From Hofstenia miamia (lineage: Eukaryota > Xenacoelomorpha > Acoela), in contig SCFE01000068.1 of NCBI GenBank assembly GCA_004352715.1, positions 801,033 to 865,032 of the forward strand: a DNA stretch of 64,000 bases, read 5' to 3'. The notes under the pieces were generated by a model, which was not told where the DNA came from, did no database searches, and saw only the letters and a list, made by a program, of their open reading frames with translations. This document shows, one piece after another, positions 9,457 through 21,545 of this stretch; positions within the stretch are counted from its first letter, which is position 1; every line of letters begins with the position of its first letter. A program made the position numbers and the translations under genes.

Positions 9457-10143
9457 ATGACTGACTTCAGAAATCCAACAATTATAGAAAGAAATGAATA
9501 CATTAGAATTGATCTCCAGACTCCAATTATAATTCCTGCAGCAGGTAATATTCAAAATAAAAACAATTATAAGTTTACAGTTGATAATTCTACAGATATA
9601 ATACTTTATGATTGGTTTAATGCTTATATAGATGTGAAATTTAAAATAGTTAATGTTGATAACATTGGATTTTTTACAGCAGATAATGTTACAATTAGTG
9701 GTGATGTCTACTCACTTTTTAACAGAGTATTTGTGGAATATAATAATATGTCTACTACAAATCTTACAAATTTTTCAAAAGTCGGCCATTTACACAACAT
9801 TCTTGAGTATTCAGAATCATATTTGAACACTGCACAAAAAGAATTCTTCTACAAGGACAATAGTGATAAAATAGAACTTCTAAAAGATGGAAATAAAATT
9901 AATTCAATTTTTTATCTCAGTAAAGTTGATTTTTTCAGAGGTCTAAGACATAGTATCTTACCTGCATTCAATGTTCAAATAAATCTTGAATTAGCCAAAG
10001 AATACAATGTAATATTTAATCCAGCTGGAAGTGGAAAACTAGTTGTCACTCAATTATATCTCTTTGTACCACAATTAGAATTCAATCCTAGTGGAAGGAA
10101 GATGTATTTGAATAGCTTTATACCCTATACCTGTCTCCTTTAA
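9457..10143 (+). CDS. Capsid-like protein of a virus-like or Polinton-like element, probably 3'-truncated
   Basis: An intact frame of 228 codons from an ATG preceded by a TATA-like motif. The N-terminus has Ile-Ile-Glu-Arg and Ile-Ile-Pro-Ala, followed by Tyr-Asp-Trp-Phe-Asn-Ala-Tyr and, near residue 115, a Leu-Glu-Tyr-Ser-Glu-Ser-Tyr motif. This pattern and the predicted beta-rich make-up recall a family of invertebrate proteins that I associate with jelly-roll capsid proteins of integrated midsize DNA viruses; this is inference from memory. There is no signal peptide or membrane segment. Double jelly-roll capsids are usually about twice as long, and the sequence just after the stop belongs to an R4-like LINE fragment, so the gene was probably cut by that insertion. 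Because the frame is intact, the insertion may be fairly recent. Confidence 0.42.
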   Translation: MTDFRNPTIIERNEYIRIDLQTPIIIPAAGNIQNKNNYKFTVDNSTDIILYDWFNAYIDVKFKIVNVDNIGFFTADNVTISGDVYSLFNRVFVEYNNMSTTNLTNFSKVGHLHNILEYSESYLNTAQKEFFYKDNSDKIELLKDGNKINSIFYLSKVDFFRGLRHSILPAFNVQINLELAKEYNVIFNPAGSGKLVVTQLYLFVPQLEFNPSGRKMYLNSFIPYTCLL

Positions 10144-10199
10144 CTTTTCTGTGATGGGGATTAAGCTAACTACAAACAATAGTGGCCTTGCCTAAGCCT

Positions 10200-11245
10200 C
10201 AACCCGTGTCCGTCTATCTCAGTCTGCCATTTCCCATCCCCTCTCTAGAAATTCAACCCATTTCCACGAAACTCCATTGGCCTCTAACGTCCTCAATACC
10301 CACTTATATAATATGCTGTCATATGACTTCCTGTAGTCTATCCATGCCATTGCTAAGTTTGTCTTTTTTCTTCTACAATTCTCCACTACTGCCTGGTCTA
10401 TTAACAACCGATCATTAAATCCTCTCGTCTTTGTCTTACATCCCTTCTGCTCCTCTGGTATCAACCTGTTCTGTTCTAAGTAACATGCCAGCCTACTTGA
10501 AATCACAGAAGTTAGCAATTTCCAAATTGTTAGCAGACATGTTATTGCCCTGAAGTTGCTTGCCTCACTACCTTTCTTTGGGTCCTTCTATATCAGAAAT
10601 TTCCTTCCCACTACCATCCACTCTGGACACCCACTCACCACACACTCCTCCAATGCTACGGCTATTCTCTCATGAACACATGTGAACTTCTTCAGCNATT
10701 CTTCTACAATTCTCCACTACTGCCTGGTCTATTAACAGCTGATCATTAAATCCTCTCGTCTTTGTCCTAAATCCCTTCTGCTCCTCTGGTATCTACCTGT
10801 TCTGTTCTAAGTAACATGCCAGCCTACTTGAAATCAAAGAAGTTAGCAATTTCCAAGTTGTTGGCAGAATGTTATTGGCCTGAATTTGCTGCCTCACTAC
10901 CTTTCTTTGAGTCTTTCTGTATCAGAAATGTCCTTCCCACTACCATCCACTCTGGGCACCCACTCACCACACACGCCTCCAATGCTACTGTTAGCCTCTC
11001 ATGAACACTCGTGAACTTCTTCAGCCAATACCCATGTACCTCATCTCTGCCTGGCGCCTTCCAGTTCTTCATCTTCTTTAGAGCCTCCTTCAGCTTTGCA
11101 GCTGTGATTACTTCTTCTTCTTGCCTAAATTCTTTCTGCATCTGCACACTCTCTATCTCTGGTCCTGCACTTCCCCATATATTCTCCCAGAATCTTACTG
11201 CATCTACGTCTTTGTAGAATCTTCCTTCCTTCTTAGGTCTCAAAC
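10200..11245 (-). pseudogene. R4/Dong-like LINE reverse transcriptase fragment
   Basis: Minus-strand frames give, right to left, Trp-Lys-Ala-Pro-Gly-Arg-Asp-Glu-Val-His-Gly-Tyr-Trp, Met-Val-Val-Gly-Arg-Thr-x-Leu-Ile-Gln-Lys-Asp, then Ile-Pro-Glu-Glu-Gln-Lys-Gly-Cys and Ala-Trp-Ile-Asp-Tyr-Arg-Lys-Ser-Tyr-Asp-Ser. These are hallmarks of RT motifs 0 to 3 in the R4/Dong group. The catalytic YADD part, endonuclease and 5' region are absent. A piece of about 325 bp is present twice around the single N at 10697. Base composition is richer in C on the plus strand than the flanks. Confidence 0.75.
10368..11028. repeat. Direct duplication of about 325 bp around a single N
   Basis: 10368-10696 and 10698-11028 align over their length with scattered differences, and both end at the same GAACTTCTTCAGC string. 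The join is one N. This looks like two divergent alleles overlapped and joined by the assembler. Confidence 0.8.
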
Positions 11246-11258
11246 TTCATATTGTCTC

Positions 11259-11296
<38 letters not shown>

Positions 11297-11316
11297 GTTA
11301 CTGTTATTATTATTAC
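11259..11316. repeat. (TTA)n microsatellite
   Basis: ATT repeats with a few interruptions, next to the R4-like LINE fragment. Confidence 0.9.
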
Positions 11317-11463
11317 ATACAGATGCAAGCTTTGTTATTTTCTGGAAATGTATTGAGAGGCCGTAATCTTTATGTTGAATTGATTTTGAGAATTCTGCAA
11401 TGCATTGTTAGATCCGGCCTTAGTGAAAACTGTTTGGGTTGGGTTAGAAAAATATGACTTAAT

Positions 11464-11465
<2 letters not shown>

Positions 11466-11499
<34 letters not shown>
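11466..11499. repeat. (TA)n microsatellite
   Basis: An uninterrupted run of about 17 TA units. Confidence 0.9.
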
Positions 11500-11503
<4 letters not shown>

Positions 11504-13600
11504 TTCATTATAAAGAAAATGAATAATTATATGATTTCTGGAGAACAATACCGTCACTTAGTACAGCCTTCTGTAGACAATTTGAGAATGTTAATTAACT
11601 CTACTATTTCATTTTCAAGGTAATGTAGACATTTGCCTATTGGTCTACAGTTTTCAAAAAAACTTCCTAATTGAAATATTTTTTTTATATATTATCTTTA
11701 ATGTTAAGGGAACACGTTATTTATGCAGCTTTAATCAGAAACATCGCATTTTCACTCAAAATTATGTGTAAATATTTTTTAATGTATATTTATGAGATCA
11801 ACTGGAGAGCTTCATTTAAATGAAATGAAATAGAATATGCTAAGGAAAACTGTCGTTAATTTCCAAGTGCTTACCTCAAGGTTATTGGGCTATACGTCAT
11901 GCATAAATCATGTACTCACAACATAGTTCTGTCCACAATACTTATATACATGCACTTTCTAAATGAGCAAAACTAAATTCTTTGATCAAATTTTCAAGAC
12001 GAGCAATGCACTTATTTAAATTATTACTGTACCTACAATAAAAGTTAGAGTTGCAAATTGCTAGTTTTTGGAGAATCATTTTTTAAGAACAAATTATTTA
12101 GTATATGTCAACATCTGTGTGCATTAGACATTGTGAAGTCTCTAAACATGCGGCCACATTTAAAAAACTGAAGAGTACTCAAATACATTATTTTTTAAAG
12201 AAATGCGATATTTGTTAAACAATACAAATCAGATTTCAAAAAAGTGTTGGCAGCATATATGCATTATTGTATTTTACTGAGGTATCAATTTTGGATTAAT
12301 CAGCAGTATGACCCTTTGTTAGTTTTGAACGCAGTATTTTAGAAAAAAAGCTACTGTGTTATTAATTCAACAGCTTTTCACGAGCATTAATAGTTTTTAA
12401 ATTACAGACAGCAACATGACAAAAAGAATAAATTATTCACTTCGGTCGAGGTCAAGCAATACAACTTTTTTTGCTAGACCAATTAAAATAAGAAATCTGA
12501 TTTGAGGAATTTACAATATTTCAAAGTTATTCTAGCATATCGCTGCCCATAGTTATTTTGTTAACACAAAAGTTGTATCGTTCGTTTGTGGCATTATAAA
12601 CAATGTAGTATTGTGGGATTATCCTGTTTAGCTTGTGCATAAATGACATACCCAACTACATTAAGGATTACCAAATAATTCAATTCGTTCAGTATCCTTG
12701 CATTCCGAGGGAGGATGTCAAATAAGGACCAACAATTATCTTACAATTCCAAGTGTACTACATGTTGCAATAATATTAATACAATGGTAATATCTTTGAT
12801 TCTACTGCATGTAGAACTAAAATGCATTGGAATATTAAGTTTACTGAATTTAATACTGAAGATCTCAAATGGAATATTAAGTTTACTGAATTTAATACTG
12901 AAGATCTCAAATTTCTATGAGCATTATATAACAATATCTTCCTGTTCTGTAATATGTGTGCGGAGGTGTACTCGAGGAGGTAGTCAGGGGGATATGTCCA
13001 CATTGCTAAAACCGATTGGAAATTGTAAAGTTATATTCTATTTGTTGAAAAATTAAACTTGGTCAAGACAGTGCCCAAATGTAGAGCCCGTCACTATCTC
13101 TTATTATTTTGGAGCACAGCTCTGGGTGTGTGAAATATGGATGGAAAGAAAATATTGTATTTGATTTTTCGGATCGAAAGAATAACAACAGCACTCCAAT
13201 TATCAATTAAGTAAAACCTATGTGTACGACCATCTTAGAAAAAGAAGAACACGACTTCACAATACTAAATCAGAAACTGTAAGAATAACAAAGGACATGC
13301 GAAACTGGTCCTACATCAATGTTCGATACTAAACTAAACACTAAGGTTGTAGAAATGGTTGAAAAGAAAATGCATTGACCTTCAGTACTAATATTGAAAC
13401 AATATTCACTAACTCACCTAAATGCGTTACAAATCTCAAGAACTTCCAAGTATCATTGGATGTTTCCATTTGTTTACGTTAAATCGTGTTACCTGCATTC
13501 AAAAACTGAAACCTCATAAATTAGAAATAAATCACCAGATAACCTTAATTTGAAGTATAACATATTGGGCATTTATGTATGAAAAATCCTTCATCTTATT
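11500..13600. other. AT-rich sequence without a recognisable gene
   Basis: Stops are frequent in all frames. The only structure seen is the 42-bp tandem duplication at 12828-12911. Short coding-like pieces around 12600-13060 may be LINE debris, but I could not match them to a motif. Confidence 0.5.
12828..12911. repeat. 42-bp tandem duplication
   Basis: Two perfect head-to-tail copies, 12828-12869 and 12870-12911, each starting TGGAATATTAAG and ending GATCTCAAA. The length is a multiple of three. Confidence 0.95.
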
Positions 13601-13699
13601 TTTAATTTATTAGCCACACGTTACTTATCCAACGACTATGAACAATTGGAGTTCGTTCCTATACCATAATTTGGTAATTTTTTCCTATCAAATCGTTAA

Positions 13700-14500
13700 C
13701 AATGTGCCAAGGCTCTTTGTGGAACGTATTCCTTTCGGAGGTAGAGCCGTCGTTATTCATTATTTTTATTGATAAACTATTAAGAGAATGACCAAATCGT
13801 ACCTAATATGTAGATGACGCATCCAAAGCTAATCTAGTAGTAAAAAACGTATATGACAGGCCGAAAGAATCTGCAGTGAAACGCAACAGCACTAAGACAG
13901 ATGAACTATGTATCTGTTAGTTACGAAATTTTCAGCCTCATTCAGAAATTATCATTAACGAATAGAATATTAAACTTGCTTATTCAAACAAACTACTTGC
14001 GGTCTTTAATCAAAGAAACCAAAATTTGAGGCGAAAATACTAAATATATTGTAGCAAGTAATCTAAGTGGTTATATTATCTCCCTATGTTGAGAATAAGA
14101 CAAATGCCAACCAATTGCATCTTCTCCATTTACATGGCACTTGTAAGACCACTTTTTGAATACTGTTGTCAAACTTGGTCCCATGCAATATCTTTAATTC
14201 AGAGCCATAAAACTGAATGTATTCAAAAAAATCTTTACGTACCAACCTCGTTAATTTTATAATGAGGCTTGTTAAACTCTTAATTTTCTAAAGCTGCATG
14301 CCGTTGTGAAGCTTTGGCAAGCAAACGTTTTGGACTTTCTTCAATGATGATGAACATCAATACACTATGTGATACTATGTGATGTGCAAAGAAAGGCTGA
14401 ATACAATTTCCGCAATATTAAAAAAACATAATATCACTTACCACAATTTACGAATAAAAAATTGCTTCGCTTTTGTAGATGCCTCTAGGTCATTAGACAC
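13700..14500 (+). pseudogene. LINE ORF2 3' remnant
   Basis: Broken plus-strand frames include Leu-Val-Arg-Pro-Leu-Phe-Glu-Tyr-Cys near 14135-14165, the typical post-RT motif of CR1/jockey-like ORF2, followed by a Phe-Val-Asp-Ala-Ser-Arg-Ser-Leu-Asp-like end near 14475. No intact frame remains. Confidence 0.55.
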
Positions 14501-14789
14501 TGTTTAAAGTTTGCGTAATTTTGTTGATTTTTTGAAATTTGAGTCTTTATTCATGTTCAATTTATCAATATGTATTATTTGTATTATTACTTGTGTATGC
14601 ACAGTATGTTCAATATGTAAATATTTGTCATTCTTCTACCTTAGGATCATATTCGGTTTCTCAAAATATATACTTGCAGCATTTTGAATATCTGAACTTT
14701 TAATGATAAATTCTTAACTGTATTTTTCAGCTTAATAATACCAGAAGATTAAATTCCAATTTCGTACAATGTCCTAAGAAAATTAATAA

Positions 14790-15155
14790 ATATTGCCTGC
14801 TTAAATGTAAAATTCACATTCAATAATATTATATATGCGCAGATTGAAGGCATGACTATGGGATCACCCTTGGGAGCAACAATGGCTTGCTTTGCAATGG
14901 ACATTGTTGAATCAACATTCGAAAACTTAAGAATAGCAAAACATCTATGCTACCATCGATATGTTGATGATATTTTTGTTGGTTTTGAAAGATCTAATGA
15001 TATTGATAATTTCTTACAGCATATTAATGGATGTGCTGAAGAATTGAAGTTTACTGTTGAAAAAGAAAAATGTAACCAATTGAATTTTCTGAATGTAACA
15101 AAACTAACAGTGAAAATGGTAATAAAACAACTCTCTTTAGAAAAATAACAGACAC
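14790..15155 (+). pseudogene. Penelope-like element reverse transcriptase fragment
   Basis: The frame reads Thr-Met-Gly-Ser-Pro-Leu-Gly-Ala-Thr-Met-Ala, then Tyr-Val-Asp-Asp-Ile-Phe-Val-Gly, and later Phe-Thr-Val-Glu-Lys-Glu-Lys with Leu-Asn-Phe-Leu. This is the Penelope-type RT palm with its YVDD catalytic box intact. The N-terminal RT half is missing or degenerate upstream of 14790, and the frame breaks after 15148. The C-terminal endonuclease follows at 15560-15829, which fits a Penelope element of the GIY-YIG type. Confidence 0.75.
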
Positions 15156-15544
15156 CAGTTTATACATCCCAGCACATTCATATTGCGATCCTAGATATAA
15201 AATCAACACAATTAAGTGCTTAATTTATCGAATAATCAAAATATCATCTGATTATGAAAGTCTAATTGATTCAATAAATAGTTTATTTGAAATCTTGGAA
15301 AAATGGCCACTCACACAAAATTATTAAAAAGTACATAGATAAAGCAATTAGTTCAGCACCAGCTCACAATGAAGAACAGAAAGTAAGAGACCTATTTATT
15401 GGAAACTACCATACATCGATGCAAGCATTAAAAACTTAAATCAAGTGTTTCGACCATTAACAAAACACTAAAAAATCAATGATAAAACCAATATTGTACT
15501 CTTTAAAGACTCAAGATATTTTCCCGAACAGATACCACCCAAAA

Positions 15545-15829
15545 ATGTCTAGTTTCTTCCATTGTATATAAATATGGTTGTGAAGAATGCAAATATTCTT
15601 ACATCGGAGAACTAAGCGACATTTTATAACAAGAATTAATGAACACCTTTCGGGACACCTAAGATCAGAAGTTTATACACATTTACATCAACCAAGACCA
15701 GAAAATTTTAATATAATCATGAAAACCTCTAACACTAAAATCGCAGAAGCAATATTTATTAGCCATGCTGTAAAATCTAAATTATTAAACAGACAGAAAA
15801 CTACTAGTTCTTTTCTACATTTATTTTAG
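15545..15829 (+). pseudogene. Penelope-like GIY-YIG endonuclease fragment
   Basis: One frame gives Val-Tyr-Lys-Tyr-Gly-Cys-x-x-Cys-Lys-Tyr-Ser-Tyr-Ile-Gly-Glu up to about 15612. After a one-base slip the next frame continues with Thr-Lys-Arg-His-Phe-x-x-Arg-Ile-Asn-Glu-His-Leu and, near 15750, an Ile-Ala-Glu-Ala-Ile-Phe-Ile motif. The Cys pair, the YIG half-motif, the Arg and the Glu follow the order of the Penelope GIY-YIG domain. The frameshift makes it inactive as assembled. Confidence 0.7.
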
Positions 15830-15904
15830 AGCATGCATTAAATATCTGTAATATTAAATGTAGTTGATTGTAAATTTATAAATTCCCACAAAATTTGTAT
15901 ATCT

Positions 15905-15960
15905 ATTGATGATTTAGTAAATAGAAACCGGTTAAATATGAAGCTAAATATGATTGTTAC
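15905..15960 (+). other. Penelope-type 3' end signature
   Basis: TGATGATTTAGTAAATAG followed by AAACCGGTT. A GATGAT then AAACCGGT string is a recurring 3' feature of Penelope-like elements as I recall it, and here it sits about 80 bases after the endonuclease stop, so the element probably ends near here. Confidence 0.4.
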
Positions 15961-16350
15961 TATCCACATAACCATAGAATATCGATTTACAGGTGTGACA
16001 TAAATTTAAATTAAACTACAAATAAAGAATAAAACAACTGTTTTCTATTTATTAATTGCAATTATTAATGTATATTTTACTAGGACAATTTTTCCAATTT
16101 TGCACTTTGAAAAAATTATAACTTCATGAATCAATGACCAGTCGGAAATAAATCTCACAGTTAATCTTGACTTAAGAAAAACACAAAATACTTTTGTTGT
16201 TTTTAAACAGAAAAATATCGTGCTTCATTTATTTTTAAAATTGTAGCTGGGAGTAAAACCTCAACTTTGTTGAAATCCTTATAATAATAAGAGCAAAAGC
16301 AAATTTTATTGCTGAAAAAAGACTAAAAACTACAAACTTATATATATATA
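15960..16350. other. AT-rich stretch, nothing recognised
   Basis: No ORF or repeat of note up to a short TATATA run that leads into the gap at 16351. Confidence 0.5.
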
Positions 16351-16853
16351 NNNNNNNNNNNNNNNNNNNNNNNNNNNNNNNNNNNNNNNNNNNNNNNNNN
16401 NNNNNNNNNNNNNNNNNNNNNNNNNNNNNNNNNNNNNNNNNNNNNNNNNNNNNNNNNNNNNNNNNNNNNNNNNNNNNNNNNNNNNNNNNNNNNNNNNNNN
16501 NNNNNNNNNNNNNNNNNNNNNNNNNNNNNNNNNNNNNNNNNNNNNNNNNNNNNNNNNNNNNNNNNNNNNNNNNNNNNNNNNNNNNNNNNNNNNNNNNNNN
16601 NNNNNNNNNNNNNNNNNNNNNNNNNNNNNNNNNNNNNNNNNNNNNNNNNNNNNNNNNNNNNNNNNNNNNNNNNNNNNNNNNNNNNNNNNNNNNNNNNNNN
16701 NNNNNNNNNNNNNNNNNNNNNNNNNNNNNNNNNNNNNNNNNNNNNNNNNNNNNNNNNNNNNNNNNNNNNNNNNNNNNNNNNNNNNNNNNNNNNNNNNNNN
16801 NNNNNNNNNNNNNNNNNNNNNNNNNNNNNNNNNNNNNNNNNNNNNNNNNNNNN
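16351..16853. other. Assembly gap (503 N)
   Basis: Run of Ns separating the Penelope-like region from the second copy of the duplicated segment. Confidence 0.95.
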
Positions 16854-18084
16854 TGTTCTTTGATTGAATTGAATATATTGTTGTAGAAAATTTAAAGAAT
16901 TACATTCATTTATAAACTTATGGGTTAAACACAAAGATTGATATTGAATGGAATAGAGTGGAGACAAAATATTATAAGATGATCGAAGTTCATTGACTGA
17001 TTGATGCTTATCAATAAAATTTAGTGATCTTAAGGCCCAATTATATATTCTTGCTAAGGATGACCTATTGTGAGCGTTGATACTTTGAAATAAAAAAGAA
17101 CAATAATTAAATTGACTTAAAACAAATGAGTGTATTAATTCTGTATGAAATGATTTCCCTATGTGCCTAAGATGAAATAAGTATTTTACACCAGCTGCCA
17201 TTTTTCGTAATTTTAAGGAAAGGAATTCATCAAATTTCAACTCTCTGTCGATCACTACTCCTAGATAATTAACAGAATTACTTTGCTTAATTTCATTATC
17301 ACATATCTTAATATTAATATTTTTGGAAATTTTCTTATGATCTTTTGGTGCAAAGATAATAAATTGTGTCTTATCTGTATTAATTTTCAATTTATTTATA
17401 TTAAAATATACAATTAGGTCTTCGATGTCTAGTCAATTGTCTGGTCGCTTCATAAGGATTTTGAGCTGTTCTTAGTAATTGACAAAATTGCTAAAGTTTG
17501 GCCTGAATCCGTATTCATTTTCTGATAAAATGCGATTCTCCTTAATAAATGTATACATTTGTGCTGCAAGAATTTTTTCAAATATTTTAGTAAACGGATG
17601 AGTAATACTAATGGGACGATAATTATTAGGATATAATGGGTCGCCTTTTTTGAATAGTGGTGAAATATCAGAATTTTTTAAAATATCTGGAAATCAATTG
17701 TCAATAATACATTGATTAAATGCTAAAAGAAGATATTCGCCAAATATATGAAAATACTTTTTAATTATCCAATATGGCAAGTGACTAGAACCGCAAGACT
17801 TGTTTTCATCAAGTTTAAGAACTTCTTTTCTTAAATCGTAATATGAAATTAAACTGAAGTTAAATTGAGTTTTGACGTTACAATCAATTTTAGTGTTAGA
17901 AGAAATTTTGTTTCGGATTGATTTAAATTCAAACTTACCCATGTTTTCAAAAGTTTTGTTTAATACATTTGCAATTTTGCGTTTATCCCTGCATATCATG
18001 TTATCATCAAGTAACCCTTCATAATTGGTCCAGTTCGATTTAATTGGATTGGACTTAGCAATCTCAAATAATTTATTTTTGATA
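16854..18084 (-). pseudogene. LINE-A reverse transcriptase remnant, copy 2
   Basis: Same element as at 1-1135. Here the N-terminal RT frame is longer (101 codons, 17694-17999) because the 26-bp deletion of copy 1 is absent; it reads Asp-Glu-Asn-Lys-Ser-Cys-Gly then Pro-Tyr-Trp-Ile-Ile-Lys-Lys. The thumb/connection frame (about 16854-17390) is open. The palm with the YADD box is deleted between them, so the deletion predates the duplication. Confidence 0.75.
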
Positions 18085-18118
18085 ATATAATAATAATAAT
18101 AATAACAATAATAATCAT

Positions 18119-18551
18119 GAATGATTTTATCTAACCGCTGAAGGCTTACACTACAAAAAAATTTAAAAAGTCGGCAGCGAGGACAGTGACAGGAGATGAA
18201 ATAGGAGTAGATGGAAGACTACGCGAAGTTGGAGAAGGGCTTAGCAAAGAGGAAAGACATAAAAGATTTCTTGAAGCTCGGCGGCGGGGAAAAGAAATCA
18301 ATCGCTGTTGGAGGGCTGAGAATCAATATGTAATTAGCAGCAGTACAAGCACGATTGAAAAACGAGTGAAGGGTGCGATGTTTCTTGGGATGACATCATC
18401 AGAGCGAGTGGAGCGGGAATTAGAAAACTTAATGAAATCAAAAGGATCAAAATCCACTTTGCGAGTGAGCAGTCGATTTTACAGGAGGAGATCACATTCT
18501 TTGCTAACATGTCCCACTGAGTTCAGGTGCCAAGGCAAAAGGATTATTTAG
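18119..18551 (+). other. Repeat-borne ORF of unknown family, copy 2
   Basis: Identical in protein to the ORF at 1237-1602, with the same upstream block and ATA tail. See that entry for its relation to 25103-25295. Confidence 0.45.
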
Positions 18552-19389
18552 AAATTTGTCCCATATGATTTACAGCAAAAACATCCAATTCAGCACAGAT
18601 AATACTTCCATTCCTAGACAATATTCAGTAGTATCTCTGCACAATGATACTTCTGATTGAAATCAGTGACACTTACGGCTATATCGCGTTTTCGAATCAA
18701 AACTATCCAGCTTTCATCACAAAAATTGCAGTATATCATTTGAACCCTAAATAATTATACTAATGATTTGTACAATAATTGGTGAAAATTCAATAATCGA
18801 GAATATCAGAAATTAAAATGTTTTACAGATTTGGAGAAACACCTTTTGATTTGCTTGATATTAGTCAATTAGCTCTATAACTATAACGGGTTCCGCAATT
18901 AACCTAATGTCTTGAAATAGTGTGAAATGAATTGCAACTGCGAAAAGAAAACAAACTTTGTTAGTTGTGATCGACAGAAGAACTCTGCAATTGGATTCAA
19001 GGTATTCACTTAACAAATATCTTAATGCGATACTTTTGCTATTATAATACGTCTCAAAATATTCTTCCAAAACGGTTTTTTTTCCAACCGTTTGTCATTC
19101 TTTAGCAAATTCTAGGCAAACAATTATTCTGATGGTGTAATTTGTGGTAACTGAAAGTTTAGAAGAGATACTATTTTGAATTCTTACAACTTGCTCTCGG
19201 TCAGAAAGATAGCTACATATAAGATTTACAAAGGTGGAATCAATACCAAGATCTTTTAGTTTATTAACAAGAAGTCAGGGATGTACATTTCGTGTTTTTT
19301 TTCCTGAATTAAACAAGTTTTTTTGTTTTTTTGAAAAAAACATGTTTTATAACGCAAATGTTTTATTTTAAATAAATAAAATACAATAA

Positions 19390-19784
19390 TTATTCTTTCA
19401 ATTGTTTATAAAGAAAAGAAAGTTTTTGGGCTTTCGCAAAGCCAAGATTTGCCCTAGGCGTGCCATAACTCAATCCCATTGTTGAGATGTGTCTCTCAAG
19501 TCCAGCAGAACTGCACACAGCCGATCCCAACTTTTCAGCCATATTTGCAAAGGTGGCATCAAAACCGAGACGAATGCCTGCTTTCCACCAATCACCAGGC
19601 GATGAAATACCTATGCCAGTAAAACCAGAATAAGGTGGGTGATCTGCAATAAAACGTGTAAGTTCTTCCATCATGTGATCTTTGCTAAGATCTTTAATGT
19701 AAGAAATAGCAGTGACTTCTGCGGGACACAGAGATTTTCCTTTATATCTTGGGTCTAAGAGATTAGCTGCCAGAATCACAGATG
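19390..19784 (-). pseudogene. hAT transposase C-terminal fragment, copy 2
   Basis: Identical to the fragment at 2441-2835, with the Ser-Ser-Ala-Gly-Leu-Glu-Arg dimerisation motif and no catalytic core. Confidence 0.8.
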
Positions 19785-19793
19785 CTATAGCTT

Positions 19794-20109
19794 GTTCGCT
19801 TCGCTTGGCGACTAAGCTTCTTGAAGAAGTTGATGAGAAACTTTATCGAAAGCTTTGTTAAAATCAAGATAGATAGTGTATAGTGGAAGTTTTTTATCAA
19901 AGTGAGAGTAAGTAGTCTCTAGAAATTTTAGAAGAGATAACACCGTAGAGCGATGAGACATAAATCCGAACTGAGACGAAGATATCATAGGTCGAATAAT
20001 TGGGTAAATGGCATTGAAAATAATGGATATTGGTCTAAGATGAACAAAGATTTTTAGGGAGATTTTTTCCACTTTTATAGATTGGAACAACAGCTATTAT
20101 CCAAATACT
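19794..20109 (-). pseudogene. LINE-B reverse transcriptase fragment, copy 2
   Basis: Identical to 2845-3160, with the Asp-Phe-Asn-Lys-Ala-Phe-Asp motif. Confidence 0.75.
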
Positions 20110-20786
20110 TAGATAACATGATGATATAATAATAGAACGAAAAAGGTGATATAATGGATCAGAAATTGATGATGAAATATTGCCAAGAAAGCCTCAAAAA
20201 GACTCCATATTTTGCGTTACTTAAAGCCCTACTTACAATCAAAGGACCTAGCACATATTTTGAGCTCCATCATTGCTAGTGTGATAGACTACTGTTGCTG
20301 AGTTTTTCCAATCTTGCCTGCTTGCTGAAATCGAAAATTACAACTAATATGCAATTGGGGTCAACGGATCATTTTTGGTAGTACTCGAAAAGTTGTTACA
20401 ACAAGATACAGACATACGCAATTAGCAATTCGGCTACTTACCAAATGTTGTAAAGAAGCGTAATTGTCTAAGATTTTCTGGTAAACTTACTCAGCCAGAC
20501 GGAACTGATAAGGCAACAATTGATTTCGTTCTCTACACGGCTGGTGAACAACGGTTAGATGTGTAAATTGTTAGTTATTGTTTATTTATTTTGCTCTTGT
20601 ATATTTATTTATTGTTGTTTAAATATACACCACTACTACTATTATCAACGGATTTTTATATTCAAACAATACGCGCGGGTCATTACTAACAGCCACAATT
20701 AAAAGTAAATGCCACTGCTTACATGCATCCATTATTTCGATAATGTTGCAGTTAAAAAATAAGTATATTTTATGAAAAATCCTACC

Positions 20787-21449
20787 TCAATAGGTTTCAG
20801 TTTCATTTTCAATCAGATCTCGCTTGTATAAAAACAATGTATCTCCTGTACAAATAGTAAGCCAATGAGAAACGTTCTTTATTGGTCTGCAATTTTGAAT
20901 AGCAATTAACACCGGCGAAAAGTACCATCTGCAAATATTGCTTCTCAGAACCTAAAAAATGCAAATGCAAAAATTGAAAAAATAGGATTTAATAGTTAAA
21001 AACAATAAAAATTCGTAGCATTTAAAGGTTACATCTCAATAACTATGCACATGTAGTTTGAATCACCTGTTTACTGTCTCCATAATTATCAATACCACAA
21101 TATTAAAAGGAGTGAGTGCGAAATGATTGATAACAGCCGATATTGATTGGTGCAACGTTCCATTCGGATCGGATTCACTGGGCACGGTTACATGAACAGA
21201 TTGCAAGTCCACAACTAATTTATAATGATTAATTTCGCCAAGAATCTCATGGAAACTTATGACAATCTCATTTTCACTCTAAAATTCCTCCTGAAATTAC
21301 AAAGAAAATTCGCATAGAAAATAAGTAAATATTGAAATAGCACACAAAATGAAGAATACTGACTTTATGTCTAACCAAAAATGTGCCAACAGGATCATTA
21401 ATCAAAATTTCGTTTGCTTTCGCTCTTATTATGTCCAAAACCACAACTC
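20787..21449 (-). CDS. SH2-domain gene exons, copy 2
   Basis: Copies of the three blocks described at 3838-4500: exon A about 21449-21364 with the Phe-Leu-Val-Arg motif, exon B 21290-21075, exon C 20951-20787, with the same splice-like borders, the same TAG after the first acceptor and the same frame slip before the first SH2 strand. The shared oddities mean the copies do not give independent support for function. Confidence 0.48.
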
Positions 21450-21545
21450 AACATCTATTCGAGTTGGAATGAAAACGCACCGCCATGACCAACTAAATCA
21501 CAACACGCAAATTATATAAATGCAAAAAGAGGAGTTCAATAACAT

